Assembly: GCF_040782645.1 (NCBI RefSeq)
Contig: NZ_CP160403.1
Coordinates: 6,731,001-6,795,000, forward strand
From: Streptomyces sp. HUAS ZL42
GTDB taxonomy: Bacteria; Actinomycetota; Actinomycetes; Streptomycetales; Streptomycetaceae
Length of the DNA: 64,000 nt
Direction: 5' to 3'
The translations under genes and the position numbers were made by a program. This document shows, in pieces, positions 55,282-63,387 of this stretch. The notes below the pieces were generated by a model. The model was not told the origin of the DNA, searched no databases, and saw nothing but the letters and a program-made list of their open reading frames with translations. The stretch's first letter is position 1; the number at the start of each line of letters is the position of its first letter.

Positions 55282-56223
55282 TCAGGAGTGCTCGGCGATG
55301 AGCTCGCGGGCGGCGTCGAGGTCGTCGGGGGTCTTCAGTGCCAGCGTCTTGACGCCGGGCAGGACTCGCTTGGCGAGCCCGGTGAGGGTGCCGCCCGGGC
55401 ACACCTCGAGCAGCGCGGTGACGCCGAGCTCCTGGAACGTCTCCATGCACAGGTCCCAGCGGACGGGGTTGGCGACCTGTCCGACCAGGCGCTCGAGGAC
55501 CTCGGCGCCGGTGGCGACCGCCTTGCCGTCCTTGTTCGAGACGTACGTGACCTTCGGGTCGGCCGGGGTGAGGTCGGCCGCGGCCTTCGCCAGCGCGTCG
55601 ACCGCGGGAGCCATGTGGTGGGTGTGGAAGGCGCCGGCGACCTTGAGCGGAACGACCCGCCGGACGCCCTCGGGCTTGTCCGCGTCGAGCGCGGCCAGCT
55701 GCTCCAGCGTGCCCGCGGCCACGATCTGGCCCCCGCCGTTGACGTTCGCCGGGGTCAGGCCCAGCTTCTCCAGATGCGGGACCGTCGTCTCGGGGTCGCC
55801 ACCGAGCAGCGCCGACATCCCGGTCGCGGTGATCGCGGCGGCGTCGGCCATCGCCAGGCCCCGCTTGCGTACGAGGGCCAGCGCGGCCTCGTCGTCGAGG
55901 ACGCCGGCGAAGGAGGCCGCGGTGATCTCGCCGACGCTGTGTCCCGCGACCGCGCCCGGGGAGCCCGCCGCGTCAGCGGCAAACGGGTAGGCACCCAGTG
56001 CCGCGGCGGACAGGATTCCGGCCGCGACGAGGAGCGGCTGGGCGACAGCCGTGTCCCGGATCGCGTCCGCGTCGGCCTGCGTGCCGTAGTGGGCGAGGTC
56101 CAGTCCGATGGCGTCCGACCAGGCGGCGACGCGGTCGGCGGCACCGGGGAGGTCGAGCCAGGGGGTCAGGAAGCCGGGCGTCTGGGCGCCCTGGCCGGGA
56201 GCGACGAGTACGAGCACTCTCAC
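55282..56223 (-). CDS. fabD: Malonyl-CoA:ACP transacylase
   Basis: This 313-residue enzyme loads malonate on the acyl carrier protein. The catalytic Ser is in VAGHSVGEITAA, with APGQGAQTPGF at the N-terminus and GAFHTHHMAP carrying the His. The GTG at 56223 gives the usual start VRVLVLVAPGQGAQ. It is the first gene of the fab unit, just downstream of the regulator. Confidence 0.95.
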   Translation of the reverse strand: MRVLVLVAPGQGAQTPGFLTPWLDLPGAADRVAAWSDAIGLDLAHYGTQADADAIRDTAVAQPLLVAAGILSAAALGAYPFAADAAGSPGAVAGHSVGEITAASFAGVLDDEAALALVRKRGLAMADAAAITATGMSALLGGDPETTVPHLEKLGLTPANVNGGGQIVAAGTLEQLAALDADKPEGVRRVVPLKVAGAFHTHHMAPAVDALAKAAADLTPADPKVTYVSNKDGKAVATGAEVLERLVGQVANPVRWDLCMETFQELGVTALLEVCPGGTLTGLAKRVLPGVKTLALKTPDDLDAARELIAEHS

Positions 56224-56235
56224 ACTCTCTCTTGA

Positions 56236-56304
56236 GGGCGGCCACGGCCGCCCGTGAGGACAGGGACGAAGAACACGAGGGGGTTTTGTGGGCCCCCGAC
56301 AAAA
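56236..56304 (-). promoter_or_regulatory. Inverted repeats in the fabD leader
   Basis: GGGCGGCCACGGCCGCCC (56236-56253) forms a hairpin near the start. TTTTGT and ACAAAA (56284-56289 and 56299-56304) form a 6-bp inverted pair about 60-80 nt upstream of fabD, just behind the fasR stop. They are candidate sites for the upstream regulator, not proven. Confidence 0.45.
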
Positions 56305-56306
56305 GC

Positions 56307-57512
56307 CTAGGGCTGAAGATCTCCATCCACCAGACGCCCCAGGATCAGCGCGATCCGCAACGTGAACGCGGAGCGTACATCAGAGGGCGACCAACCGGTG
56401 ACGTCAGTCACACGTCGAAGCCGGTAGCGCACGGTGTTCGGGTGAACGAAGAGCATCCGAGCGGCCCCTTCGAGACTGCTCGCCTGTTCGAGATAGACGG
56501 AGAGCGTCTCCAGAAGTGCCGACCCCGCTTCCTCCAGCGGTCTGTAGATCTCCTCCACCAACTGCTCACGCGCGCTCGGATCACCCGCGATCGCGCGCTC
56601 CGGAAGCAGATCGTCCGCAAGCACCGGGCGAGGGGCGTCCTGCCAGGCAGAACACGCTTTGAGCCCGGCCGCGGCGGCCTGCGCGGACCGGGTGGCGGCC
56701 AGCAGATCGGCTACGACGGGCCCCGCGACCACCGGTCCGGCCGCGAACGGCCCGATCAGCGACTTGGCGACGGCGAGCGGATTGTCGCTGCCGCCCGCGA
56801 TGACGACGAGCCGGTCCCCGAGCACCCCGGTGAGGACCTGCAGCTTGGCGTGCCGGGCAGCCCGCCGGATGGCCTCGACCGTCAACTCGCTGTCACCGTC
56901 GGGCGCGGTACCGAGGACGACGCACACATGCTCCGGCGAGTTCCACCCCAGCGCGGCGGCCCTGCTCACCGCCCCCTCGTCGGCCTCACCGCTGAGCACG
57001 GCGTTGACGACGAGCGACTCCAGCCGGGCGTCCCAGGCACCGCGTGCCTCGGCGGCCTGGGCGTACACCTGCGCGGTCGCGAAGGCGATCTCCCGGGCGT
57101 AGACGAGCAGCGCCTCGCGCAGCACACCCTCGTCACCGGGAGCCGCGACCTCGTCGATCGCGCTCTCCATGACCTCGATGGTGGTACGCACCATCTCGAC
57201 CGTCTGCCGCAGGGTGATGGCCCGCGTCAGCTCGCGCGGCGCGGTCCCGAACACATCGGTGGAGATGGCCTGCGGGGCATCCGGACGCCGGAACCACTCG
57301 GTGAACGCGGCGATACCGGCCTGGGCCACGAGACCGATCCAGGAACGGTTCTCCGGGGGCATGGCCCGGTACCACGGCAGCGTCTCGTCCATGCGCGCGA
57401 TGGCCTGGGCGGCGAGACTTCCGGAGGACTTCTCCAGCCGCTTCAGGGTCGCGGCGTGCGGGTGGACGCCTTGCGCTGCGGTTGCGGATTTGCTGGTTTC
57501 GGGTTCGGGCAC
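56307..57512 (-). CDS. fasR: PucR-type regulator of fatty-acid synthesis (FasR-like)
   Basis: This 401-residue protein has a GGDEF-like/PucR central domain and a C-terminal helix-turn-helix (LFVHPNTVRYRLRRVTDVTGW). In S. coelicolor the gene before fabD is FasR, an activator of the fab operon. The GTG at 57512 yields the usual VPEPE start, but the ribosome site is weak. It is on the same strand, 83 nt before fabD. Confidence 0.88.
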   Translation of the reverse strand: MPEPETSKSATAAQGVHPHAATLKRLEKSSGSLAAQAIARMDETLPWYRAMPPENRSWIGLVAQAGIAAFTEWFRRPDAPQAISTDVFGTAPRELTRAITLRQTVEMVRTTIEVMESAIDEVAAPGDEGVLREALLVYAREIAFATAQVYAQAAEARGAWDARLESLVVNAVLSGEADEGAVSRAAALGWNSPEHVCVVLGTAPDGDSELTVEAIRRAARHAKLQVLTGVLGDRLVVIAGGSDNPLAVAKSLIGPFAAGPVVAGPVVADLLAATRSAQAAAAGLKACSAWQDAPRPVLADDLLPERAIAGDPSAREQLVEEIYRPLEEAGSALLETLSVYLEQASSLEGAARMLFVHPNTVRYRLRRVTDVTGWSPSDVRSAFTLRIALILGRLVDGDLQP

Positions 57513-57532
57513 GGGACAAGACTGCCTTATCC

Positions 57533-57748
57533 GGATGGCTCGGTCGCCTGCGGGGCGCTCTGTGCTTGATGGCTCGGTCGCCTGCGGGGCGCTCTCAGCC
57601 GGTGTCGAGACGGCGATCGTGCTCAGCCCTTCGGGCCTCCGCGCGTTCGCCGTCTCGACACCGGCGCGCCCCTTCGGCTCCCTCGCGGCCGGCGCGTTGG
57701 CACAGTGTTCGTCGGTGGGCCCTCGCCGTTCGTCGGTGGGCCCTCGCC
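57533..57748. repeat. Dispersed intergenic repeat, copy 2
   Basis: A partial unit starts at 57533 and a full one at 57568. GCCGGTGTCGAGACGGCGA (57598-57616) pairs perfectly with its complement at 57647-57665 over a 30-nt loop, exactly as in copy 1 at 41444-41700. A 21-nt tandem pair follows at 57707-57727 and 57728-57748 (GTTCGTCGGTGGGCCCTCGC). No gene lies in 57513-57802. Confidence 0.8.
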
Positions 57749-57802
57749 GTGAGTTCACCCGTGCGGTCGAGCCGCCCGGGCGGGGCTACCGTGGTGACCG
57801 TG

Positions 57803-58459
57803 ATGGACGTACGGCGCGCCGACGAGCGCTACCGCGGAGGGGACCCGGAGGCCGGGATCGACACCCGTCACGCCTTCTCCTTCGGCCCGCACTACGACCC
57901 CGGCAACCTCCGCTTCGGCGCGATGATCGCCTGCAACGAGGAGCGCCTCGCGCCCGGCGCCGGCTTCGACGAGCACCCGCACAGCCACACGGAGATCGTC
58001 ACGTGGGTGGTCGAGGGCGAGCTGACGCACCGGGACTCGACCGGTCACGAGACGCTGGTACGTGCCGGAGACGTGCAGCGGTTGAGCTCGGCGGGCGGTG
58101 TCCGTCACGTGGAACGCAACGACGGCGCCACACCCGTGACCTTCGTCCAGATGTGGCTGGCGCCTCTGACCCCCGGCGGCGACCCGTCGTACGAGATCGT
58201 CCGCGGCATCGCCGACTCGACCCCCTACGCGGTCCCCGAGGCGGGCGCGATGTTCCACGTACGCCGCCTGAGCGCGGGCGAGCGGACGGCCGTACCGGAC
58301 GCGGCGTACGTGTACGTGCACGTGGTGCGTGGTGAGGTGCGGTTGGACGGCGAGCAGTTGGGACCCGGCGACGCGGCACGCATCACGGACGCGAAGGATG
58401 CGGAGGCGGTGGGCGTGACGGGGGCGGAGCTGCTGATGTGGGAGATGGGGCCCGTTTAG
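57803..58459 (+). CDS. Pirin-like bicupin protein
   Basis: This 218-residue protein is of the YhhW/pirin type: RHAFSFGPHYDPGNLRFGAM, then the metal motif EHPHSHTEIVTWVVEGELTHRDS and GDVQRLSSAGGVRHVE. Such proteins bind Fe or Ni/Cu and may act as quercetinases or redox sensors. The ATG at 57803 is preceded by GGTGACC rather than a clean ribosome site; a GTG at 57800 is equally placed. Confidence 0.88.
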   Translation: MDVRRADERYRGGDPEAGIDTRHAFSFGPHYDPGNLRFGAMIACNEERLAPGAGFDEHPHSHTEIVTWVVEGELTHRDSTGHETLVRAGDVQRLSSAGGVRHVERNDGATPVTFVQMWLAPLTPGGDPSYEIVRGIADSTPYAVPEAGAMFHVRRLSAGERTAVPDAAYVYVHVVRGEVRLDGEQLGPGDAARITDAKDAEAVGVTGAELLMWEMGPV

Positions 58460-58514
58460 CTCGCAAACCCGTCAGCGCCGGATTGCGCGGCCCGCCTGCC
58501 CACAGCAACGAACC

Positions 58515-59336
58515 TCAGCTCCGCACCTCCGCCAGCACCGCATCCGTGAACACCGGCCACGCCTCGACTGCCCACGGCCCGAACGCCCGATCGGTCAGCG
58601 CAACGCACGCCATGCTCGCCTCCGGGTCGACCCACAAGAACGTCCCGGACTGCCCGAAATGCCCGAATGTGCGAGGCGATGACGAAGACCCCGTCCAGTG
58701 CGGCGACTTGGCATCCCGGATCTCGAAGCCGAGCCCCCAGTCGTTCGGATTCTGGTGCCCGTACCCCGGCAACACCCCCTTGGTCCCCGGGTACTGCACC
58801 GTCATCGCCTCGGCCATCGTCCGCGGATCCAGCAACCGCGGCGCCTGTACCTCCGCCGCGAACCGCAGCAAGTCCTCGACCGTCGACACCCCGTCCTTCG
58901 CCGGCGACCCCTCGAGCGACGTCGACGTCATCCCGAGCGGCTCCAGCACCGCCTGCCGCAGATACTCGGCGAAGGGAATGTCCGCGGCCTTGGCGATGTG
59001 GTCGCCGAGCTCCTCGAACCCCGCGTTGGAGTACAGCCGCCGCTCCCCGGGCGCGCCCGTCACCCGGTGCTCGTCGAACGCCAGCCCCGAGGTGTGCGCG
59101 AGCAGATGCCGTACCGTCGACCCCGCCGGCCCGGCCGGCTCGTCGAGCTCGATCGCACCCTCCTCGTATGCGACGAGGGCGGCGTACGCGGCGAGCGGCT
59201 TGGTGACCGAGGCCAGCGGGAAGCGCTGCCCGACCGGCCCGTGGGTTCCGAGGACGGTGCCGTCGGCCCGTACGACACCCGCCGCAGCGGTGGGAACCGG
59301 CCAGTTCTCGATCGACGCGAGGCTCTGCAAGGACAT
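58515..59336 (-). CDS. Beta-lactamase-fold serine hydrolase
   Basis: This 273-residue protein has SxxK as SVTK (near residue 43), YxN as YSN (near residue 102) and a terminal HFGQSGTF. It has no signal peptide. It belongs to the class C beta-lactamase/esterase group and is unlike the enzyme at 41818. It is divergent from nothing obvious and precedes a GNAT gene on the same strand by 18 nt. Confidence 0.88.
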   Translation of the reverse strand: MSLQSLASIENWPVPTAAAGVVRADGTVLGTHGPVGQRFPLASVTKPLAAYAALVAYEEGAIELDEPAGPAGSTVRHLLAHTSGLAFDEHRVTGAPGERRLYSNAGFEELGDHIAKAADIPFAEYLRQAVLEPLGMTSTSLEGSPAKDGVSTVEDLLRFAAEVQAPRLLDPRTMAEAMTVQYPGTKGVLPGYGHQNPNDWGLGFEIRDAKSPHWTGSSSSPRTFGHFGQSGTFLWVDPEASMACVALTDRAFGPWAVEAWPVFTDAVLAEVRS

Positions 59337-59354
59337 GCCGATGAGCCTATGCGC

Positions 59355-59825
59355 TCACAGCGTCAGCCCCATCGCGGGGTCCGGCTTGCGCGCGAAGCCC
59401 AGGGACGCGTACAGGGGCTCGGCCTCCGCGGACGCCGTGAGATTGACGTACGAGGCCCCCTGCTCGCGGAACCAGTCCAGCAGCGTCTCCATGCAGGCGC
59501 GCGCATAGCCCCGGCGCCGTGCGTCCGGGTCGGTGGCGACGCTGAAGACGTAGCCGACCGATCCGTGCGGGTTGCCCGCCTTCCCGATCCGGTAGTCGAC
59601 CGTCCCGGCCACCAGCGCCGCGAGTGCGCCCGGCCGCTCCGGATGGTCGACGACGAAGGCCGCGAAGCCCCCGTCGGACTCCGCGAGCCGCTCCCGCAGC
59701 GTGGGCAGGGACTGCGCATGCCACTCGGTGTCCGTGTCGGCTGACGCCATCGAATCGATCATCACCTGACGCAGACGCAGTACTTCCGGCGCGTCCTCGG
59801 GAGCGGCACGGCGTACGAGACTCAT
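59355..59825 (-). CDS. GNAT-family N-acetyltransferase
   Basis: This 156-residue protein has the acetyl-CoA loop RRRGYARACMETLL and the C-terminal YASLGFARKPD, classic GNAT features. Acceptor unknown. It lies upstream of the serine hydrolase gene and may share a promoter with it. Divergent from the MerR gene. Confidence 0.9.
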   Translation of the reverse strand: MSLVRRAAPEDAPEVLRLRQVMIDSMASADTDTEWHAQSLPTLRERLAESDGGFAAFVVDHPERPGALAALVAGTVDYRIGKAGNPHGSVGYVFSVATDPDARRRGYARACMETLLDWFREQGASYVNLTASAEAEPLYASLGFARKPDPAMGLTL

Positions 59826-59887
59826 GACCCGCACGCTAACGACCCGCCCGGGTCCGCGTCCTGCCGATTTCTTACCGGTCCTGCTTG

Positions 59888-59905
59888 CTTCGAGTGCACT
59901 CCAAG
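59888..59905 (+). promoter_or_regulatory. MerR-type operator and spaced promoter
   Basis: CTTCGAGTGCACTCCAAG is a near-palindrome between a TTGCTT-like -35 and a TAGCGT-like -10 with a long spacer, the arrangement used by MerR activators. It lies just before the merR-type start, implying autoregulation. Confidence 0.6.
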
Positions 59906-59922
59906 GCCATAGCGTTGAGGCC

Positions 59923-60381
59923 ATGACGGTGATGGAGACCACGCGTACCAGGACCGACAGCTGTGCCGCCCCGCCGCACCCGCACCGGCGCCCGGAAGGC
60001 CAGGACAGTTACACGATCAGTGAGGTCGTCGCCTTTACCGGCCTGACCGCGCACACCCTCCGCTGGTACGAGCGCATCGGCCTGATGCCGCACGTCGACC
60101 GCTCGCACACCGGCCAGCGCCGCTACAGCAACCGCGACCTCGACTGGCTCGACCTCGTCGGCAAGCTCCGGCTCACCGGTATGCCGGTCGCCGACATGGT
60201 GCGGTACGCGGAACTGGTGCGCGAGGGCGACCACACCTTCGGCGAGCGCTTCGAACTCCTCGAGGCGACCCGCCGTGACGTGCTGTCCCGGATCGCCGAA
60301 CTCCAGGACACACTCGCGGTCCTGGACCGCAAGATCAGCTTCTACTCGGACGCGAACCGGGCCACCGAGGTGGCACGCTAG
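59923..60381 (+). CDS. MerR-family regulator
   Basis: This 152-residue protein has the MerR winged helix YTISEVVAFTGLTAHTLRWYERIGLMPHV, then RRYSNRDLDWLDLVGKLRLTGMPVADM and a coiled-coil dimer helix. There are no metal-binding cysteines at the C-terminus, so the signal is probably not a metal. A MerR-type spaced promoter lies directly upstream. Its 3' end overlaps the convergent next gene by 4 nt. Confidence 0.9.
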   Translation: MTVMETTRTRTDSCAAPPHPHRRPEGQDSYTISEVVAFTGLTAHTLRWYERIGLMPHVDRSHTGQRRYSNRDLDWLDLVGKLRLTGMPVADMVRYAELVREGDHTFGERFELLEATRRDVLSRIAELQDTLAVLDRKISFYSDANRATEVAR

Positions 60382-61235
60382 AGCTCCGCCAGCAACTCCG
60401 CCTTCTTCACGGAGAACTCCTCGTCGGTCACCAGCCCCGCCTGATGCAGTTCCCCGAGATGACGAATCCGTTCGGCGATGTCCGCGGGATCCCGGCGCGG
60501 CGCAGCCGCAGCCGGGACCGCCGCCGACGCCCCGCGCGAGCGGACCGCCGTCAGCACGGCCGCGGCGAACGGCAGCGACTCGTGAACGGGCCCGTACCCG
60601 AGCCCGAACACCACTGCCGCCGGATCCTGGTCGGCCTGCGCAGGCTGCGTACCGCCGTTGGCATCCCTGCGCAGCAGTCGCAGATGCCCCTCGAACACCT
60701 CGGGCGAGCGCCACTCGACCCCGCTCAGGTCGGAGACGGCGAAGCTCTGGTCCCCGGCCTTCCACTTCGCCGACGACGCCCCCGTCCAGAACCACCGGAA
60801 GCGCACCGTCTTCCCGTCGAACGAGGCCTTGCCGTCGTACGCCTTGAACGACACCGGGACCTCCGGCGCGTCCACGAGGAACCGTTCCGTCGGTCCTGAC
60901 TGGGACAGCTGCGCCCGCAGTTCGTCGGCGTAGTACTCGGCGAGAGTGTCCCGTTCGGCAGGCAGCACCAGCCGATACGGATCGCATCCGTCCTTGAGCT
61001 GTCCCGCCGCCGCCTCCATCAGCGGATCGGCTCCGGGGCGGGGCTCCGCGCGCAGCACCACGGTGCCGCGCTTGCCGGGGGTGAGGGTCACCCCCTCGAG
61101 AGCCGTCAGCGGAATCCTGCGTTCCCCGAGCGCCTGGAAGAGCTTGGGTGTTCGAATCCCCCGTTCGTAGCGGATGAGCACGGAGTCGGACTCGAACTCC
61201 CAGGCGGCATGAAATCCGGCCAGTACATCACCCAT
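60378..61235 (-). CDS. DUF4429/SHOCT protein
   Basis: This 285-residue protein has two DUF4429-like beta domains (FESDSVLIRYERG...LTPGKRGTVVLRAEPR and VRFRWFWTGASSAKWKAGDQSFAVSDL) and a C-terminal SHOCT motif (RIRHLGELHQAGLVTDEEFSVKKAELLAEL). It is probably a nucleic-acid- or membrane-associated regulator, role unknown. The start is uncertain between 61235 and 61244. Confidence 0.85.
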   Translation of the reverse strand: MGDVLAGFHAAWEFESDSVLIRYERGIRTPKLFQALGERRIPLTALEGVTLTPGKRGTVVLRAEPRPGADPLMEAAAGQLKDGCDPYRLVLPAERDTLAEYYADELRAQLSQSGPTERFLVDAPEVPVSFKAYDGKASFDGKTVRFRWFWTGASSAKWKAGDQSFAVSDLSGVEWRSPEVFEGHLRLLRRDANGGTQPAQADQDPAAVVFGLGYGPVHESLPFAAAVLTAVRSRGASAAVPAAAAPRRDPADIAERIRHLGELHQAGLVTDEEFSVKKAELLAEL

Positions 61236-61301
61236 GCGGCTCATCGTATGCGGCACGAGCTCCTTCGTCCCCTCCCCGCGCGCACCGCAGTTCCTGCGCC
61301 T

Positions 61302-62519
61302 CTACGCGCGTCCCGCCGCCGAGGTGCCGGACAAACCGTCCCGGCACACGTCGTCGTTGTGCGCACACCGCACCGAGCGGTACGCGCCAACTCCGATCTC
61401 GGCGAAGTTCGACAGACTGTCCGTACCCGGCTCGAAGTAGCCGGCGTGCCCCTTCGCGTCCTGTGCCGACAGCACCCGCGCACCGAACGCGGCCGACACC
61501 GGATCCTCCCCGTGGCCGAGGCCGCCGACCTCCAGGTACGGCACGTCCTGGACCCAGTCGTCGGCGTCCCGCATCGCCCACACCCGGGCGGACGTGCCCA
61601 GGCGGGAGGCGCTCGCGACCCGCATGCCGGGGCTGCCCGCCACCGCTATGTCGACCACCCGGCGCGGCATCCCGCGCGCGGCCACCCCGCACACCACCGA
61701 GCCGTAGCTGTGGCAGAACATCGACACCGGCGCGCCGCCGGGCAGCGCGCGCAGCAGCGAGTTCAGCCGCAGGGCACCGCTCTCGGCGCGCATCGCGGTG
61801 GCCGAGTCGATGCCGAGCCCGTCGGGTGCCGTGTAGTCGGCCCAGGCGATCACCGCCGTGCGCGTGGCGGGGCTCGCCGCGCGCTCGGCGTCGTACAGGG
61901 ACTGGGCCATGCCGACGGGCGCCGAGTACCTGCGGTTGGTGCGCTGGAAGGTGAGCAGGTCGGTGGCGACGCCGGGGACGACGACCGAGATCCGCTCGGC
62001 CTTGCCGAGGTCCCCGAAGACCTCGGCCGCCCGGCCGCTGCCCTCCGGGTCGAAGGCGAGGATCTGGCGGTCCTTGCTCATCATCGACTCGAAGCGGTGC
62101 ATGCGGCGGCCCGCCTCCTGCTGCCCGGCCGGCGTGAGCCGCGGGTCGTGCATACGCCTGCGCTCGGTCTTGCGTGCCTGCGCGAGCGCGGTCCGGTTGG
62201 CGCGGTAGCGCAGTTCCACGGGCGCGCCGTTCATGTTGCCCACCGCGAGCGGGTAGCGGCGGGCGAGGGAGGTGCGCTCGGCGGTGCTGAGGGAGGCGAA
62301 GAACCGGGCGAGGAGGGCGGGGGCCGCGTGCGGGTCCGGCAGCCGGCGTCCGTCCATACGGCCGTGCTCCCAGTCCGTGAGCGAAGCCTGGAGAGCGGTG
62401 GACTCCCGGTGGTGGCGCAGTGCGGTCCATCCGGTGGTCGTCAGCATCACGAACACCACGGCCAGCGCGAGCAGTGCGCGCCAGGCGTTGAGTTGCGGGG
62501 AGGTGTCGAAGGAAGTCAC
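61302..62519 (-). CDS. Membrane-anchored alpha/beta hydrolase (DUF1023 type)
   Basis: This 405-residue protein has an N-terminal membrane anchor (LLALAVVFVMLTTTGWTAL) and an alpha/beta hydrolase domain with the nucleophile in MFCHSYGSVV and AGSPGM after it. DUF1023 enzymes are lipase/esterase-like. The GTG at 62519 is the first start after the upstream stop but lacks a clear ribosome site. Confidence 0.82.
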   Translation of the reverse strand: MTSFDTSPQLNAWRALLALAVVFVMLTTTGWTALRHHRESTALQASLTDWEHGRMDGRRLPDPHAAPALLARFFASLSTAERTSLARRYPLAVGNMNGAPVELRYRANRTALAQARKTERRRMHDPRLTPAGQQEAGRRMHRFESMMSKDRQILAFDPEGSGRAAEVFGDLGKAERISVVVPGVATDLLTFQRTNRRYSAPVGMAQSLYDAERAASPATRTAVIAWADYTAPDGLGIDSATAMRAESGALRLNSLLRALPGGAPVSMFCHSYGSVVCGVAARGMPRRVVDIAVAGSPGMRVASASRLGTSARVWAMRDADDWVQDVPYLEVGGLGHGEDPVSAAFGARVLSAQDAKGHAGYFEPGTDSLSNFAEIGVGAYRSVRCAHNDDVCRDGLSGTSAAGRA

Positions 62520-62614
62520 TGGGAGGACACACTAGGAGAACGAGCGGGTCTCGCGTTAACCAAGTGACGGGGATCACGTTTCGATAACGGGGGCAATGCC
62601 CCGTGTCGTGACCT

Positions 62615-63274
62615 TCAGGTCGTGCGCCAGCTCCCCGTGAGCGCGGGTCCCACCTGGTCGAGGTATGCGGTCGTGAGCTCGCGGATCGCGTCGAGGCTGA
62701 AGTCCTCGCCGATGCTCCACTGCCGTTCCGTCACCCTGATCACCCCGCCGAAGACCGCCACCGCCAGGCGCGGGCGCGGGTCGGCGTCCACGTCGAGCCC
62801 TTCACGCTCGGCCAGTACGCGGGCGATCTTCTCCTCCGTCTCCACGGAGCGGCGCAGATGGGCGGCGAGCAGTGAGGGCGTCGATTCGATCACCCGGTAC
62901 ATGCGCAGATACAGCTCGACCGGGACGACGACTCCGACGGCCTCGCTGAGCGTGTCCCAGCCCTCGACGAGGGCGTGCCGCATCGCCTGCATCGGGGACT
63001 CGTCCCGGGGCCTCGCGCGTACCGCCTCCACATACTGCGCCTCCGTCATGTCCTGGACGGCGAAGGCGGCCTCCTCCTTGCCGGCGAAGTAGCGGAAGAA
63101 CGTGCGCTGCGAGACCTCGACGGCCTCGGCGATCTCGTCGACGGTCGTCTCCTCGTAGCCCTGCGTGGTGAAGAGCTCCAGCGCGGCCCGCAGCAGAGCG
63201 TCCCGCGTGCGCTGCTTCTTGCGGGCGCGCAGCCCCGGCAGCGGGGCGACCTCCGCGCTCCCCAGCGTGTCCAT
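62615..63274 (-). CDS. TetR-family regulator of the adjacent efflux pump
   Basis: This 219-residue protein has the TetR helix-turn-helix (TRDALLRAALELFTTQGYEETTVDEIAEAVEVSQRTFFRYFAGKEEA). It diverges from the MFS gene at 63388, with palindromes in the 113-nt gap, so it probably represses the pump and itself. Confidence 0.9.
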   Translation of the reverse strand: MDTLGSAEVAPLPGLRARKKQRTRDALLRAALELFTTQGYEETTVDEIAEAVEVSQRTFFRYFAGKEEAAFAVQDMTEAQYVEAVRARPRDESPMQAMRHALVEGWDTLSEAVGVVVPVELYLRMYRVIESTPSLLAAHLRRSVETEEKIARVLAEREGLDVDADPRPRLAVAVFGGVIRVTERQWSIGEDFSLDAIRELTTAYLDQVGPALTGSWRTT

Positions 63275-63287
63275 GGGCCTCTCCTTA

Positions 63288-63372
63288 GAACTGTTCTCCC
63301 AGTTCAGACTATGGGTGAGTGACGTGACAGTTACCGACTAGTGAATTGGTTTGTCAATTGTCAGTGGCTGAC
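63288..63372. promoter_or_regulatory. Palindromes in the TetR/MFS divergent promoter
   Basis: GAACTG...CAGTTC at 63288-63305 and GTCAGTGGCTGAC at 63360-63372 are two inverted repeats flanking the divergent starts; either could be the TetR operator. Confidence 0.5.
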
Positions 63373-63387
63373 ACTAGCCTCGAACGC

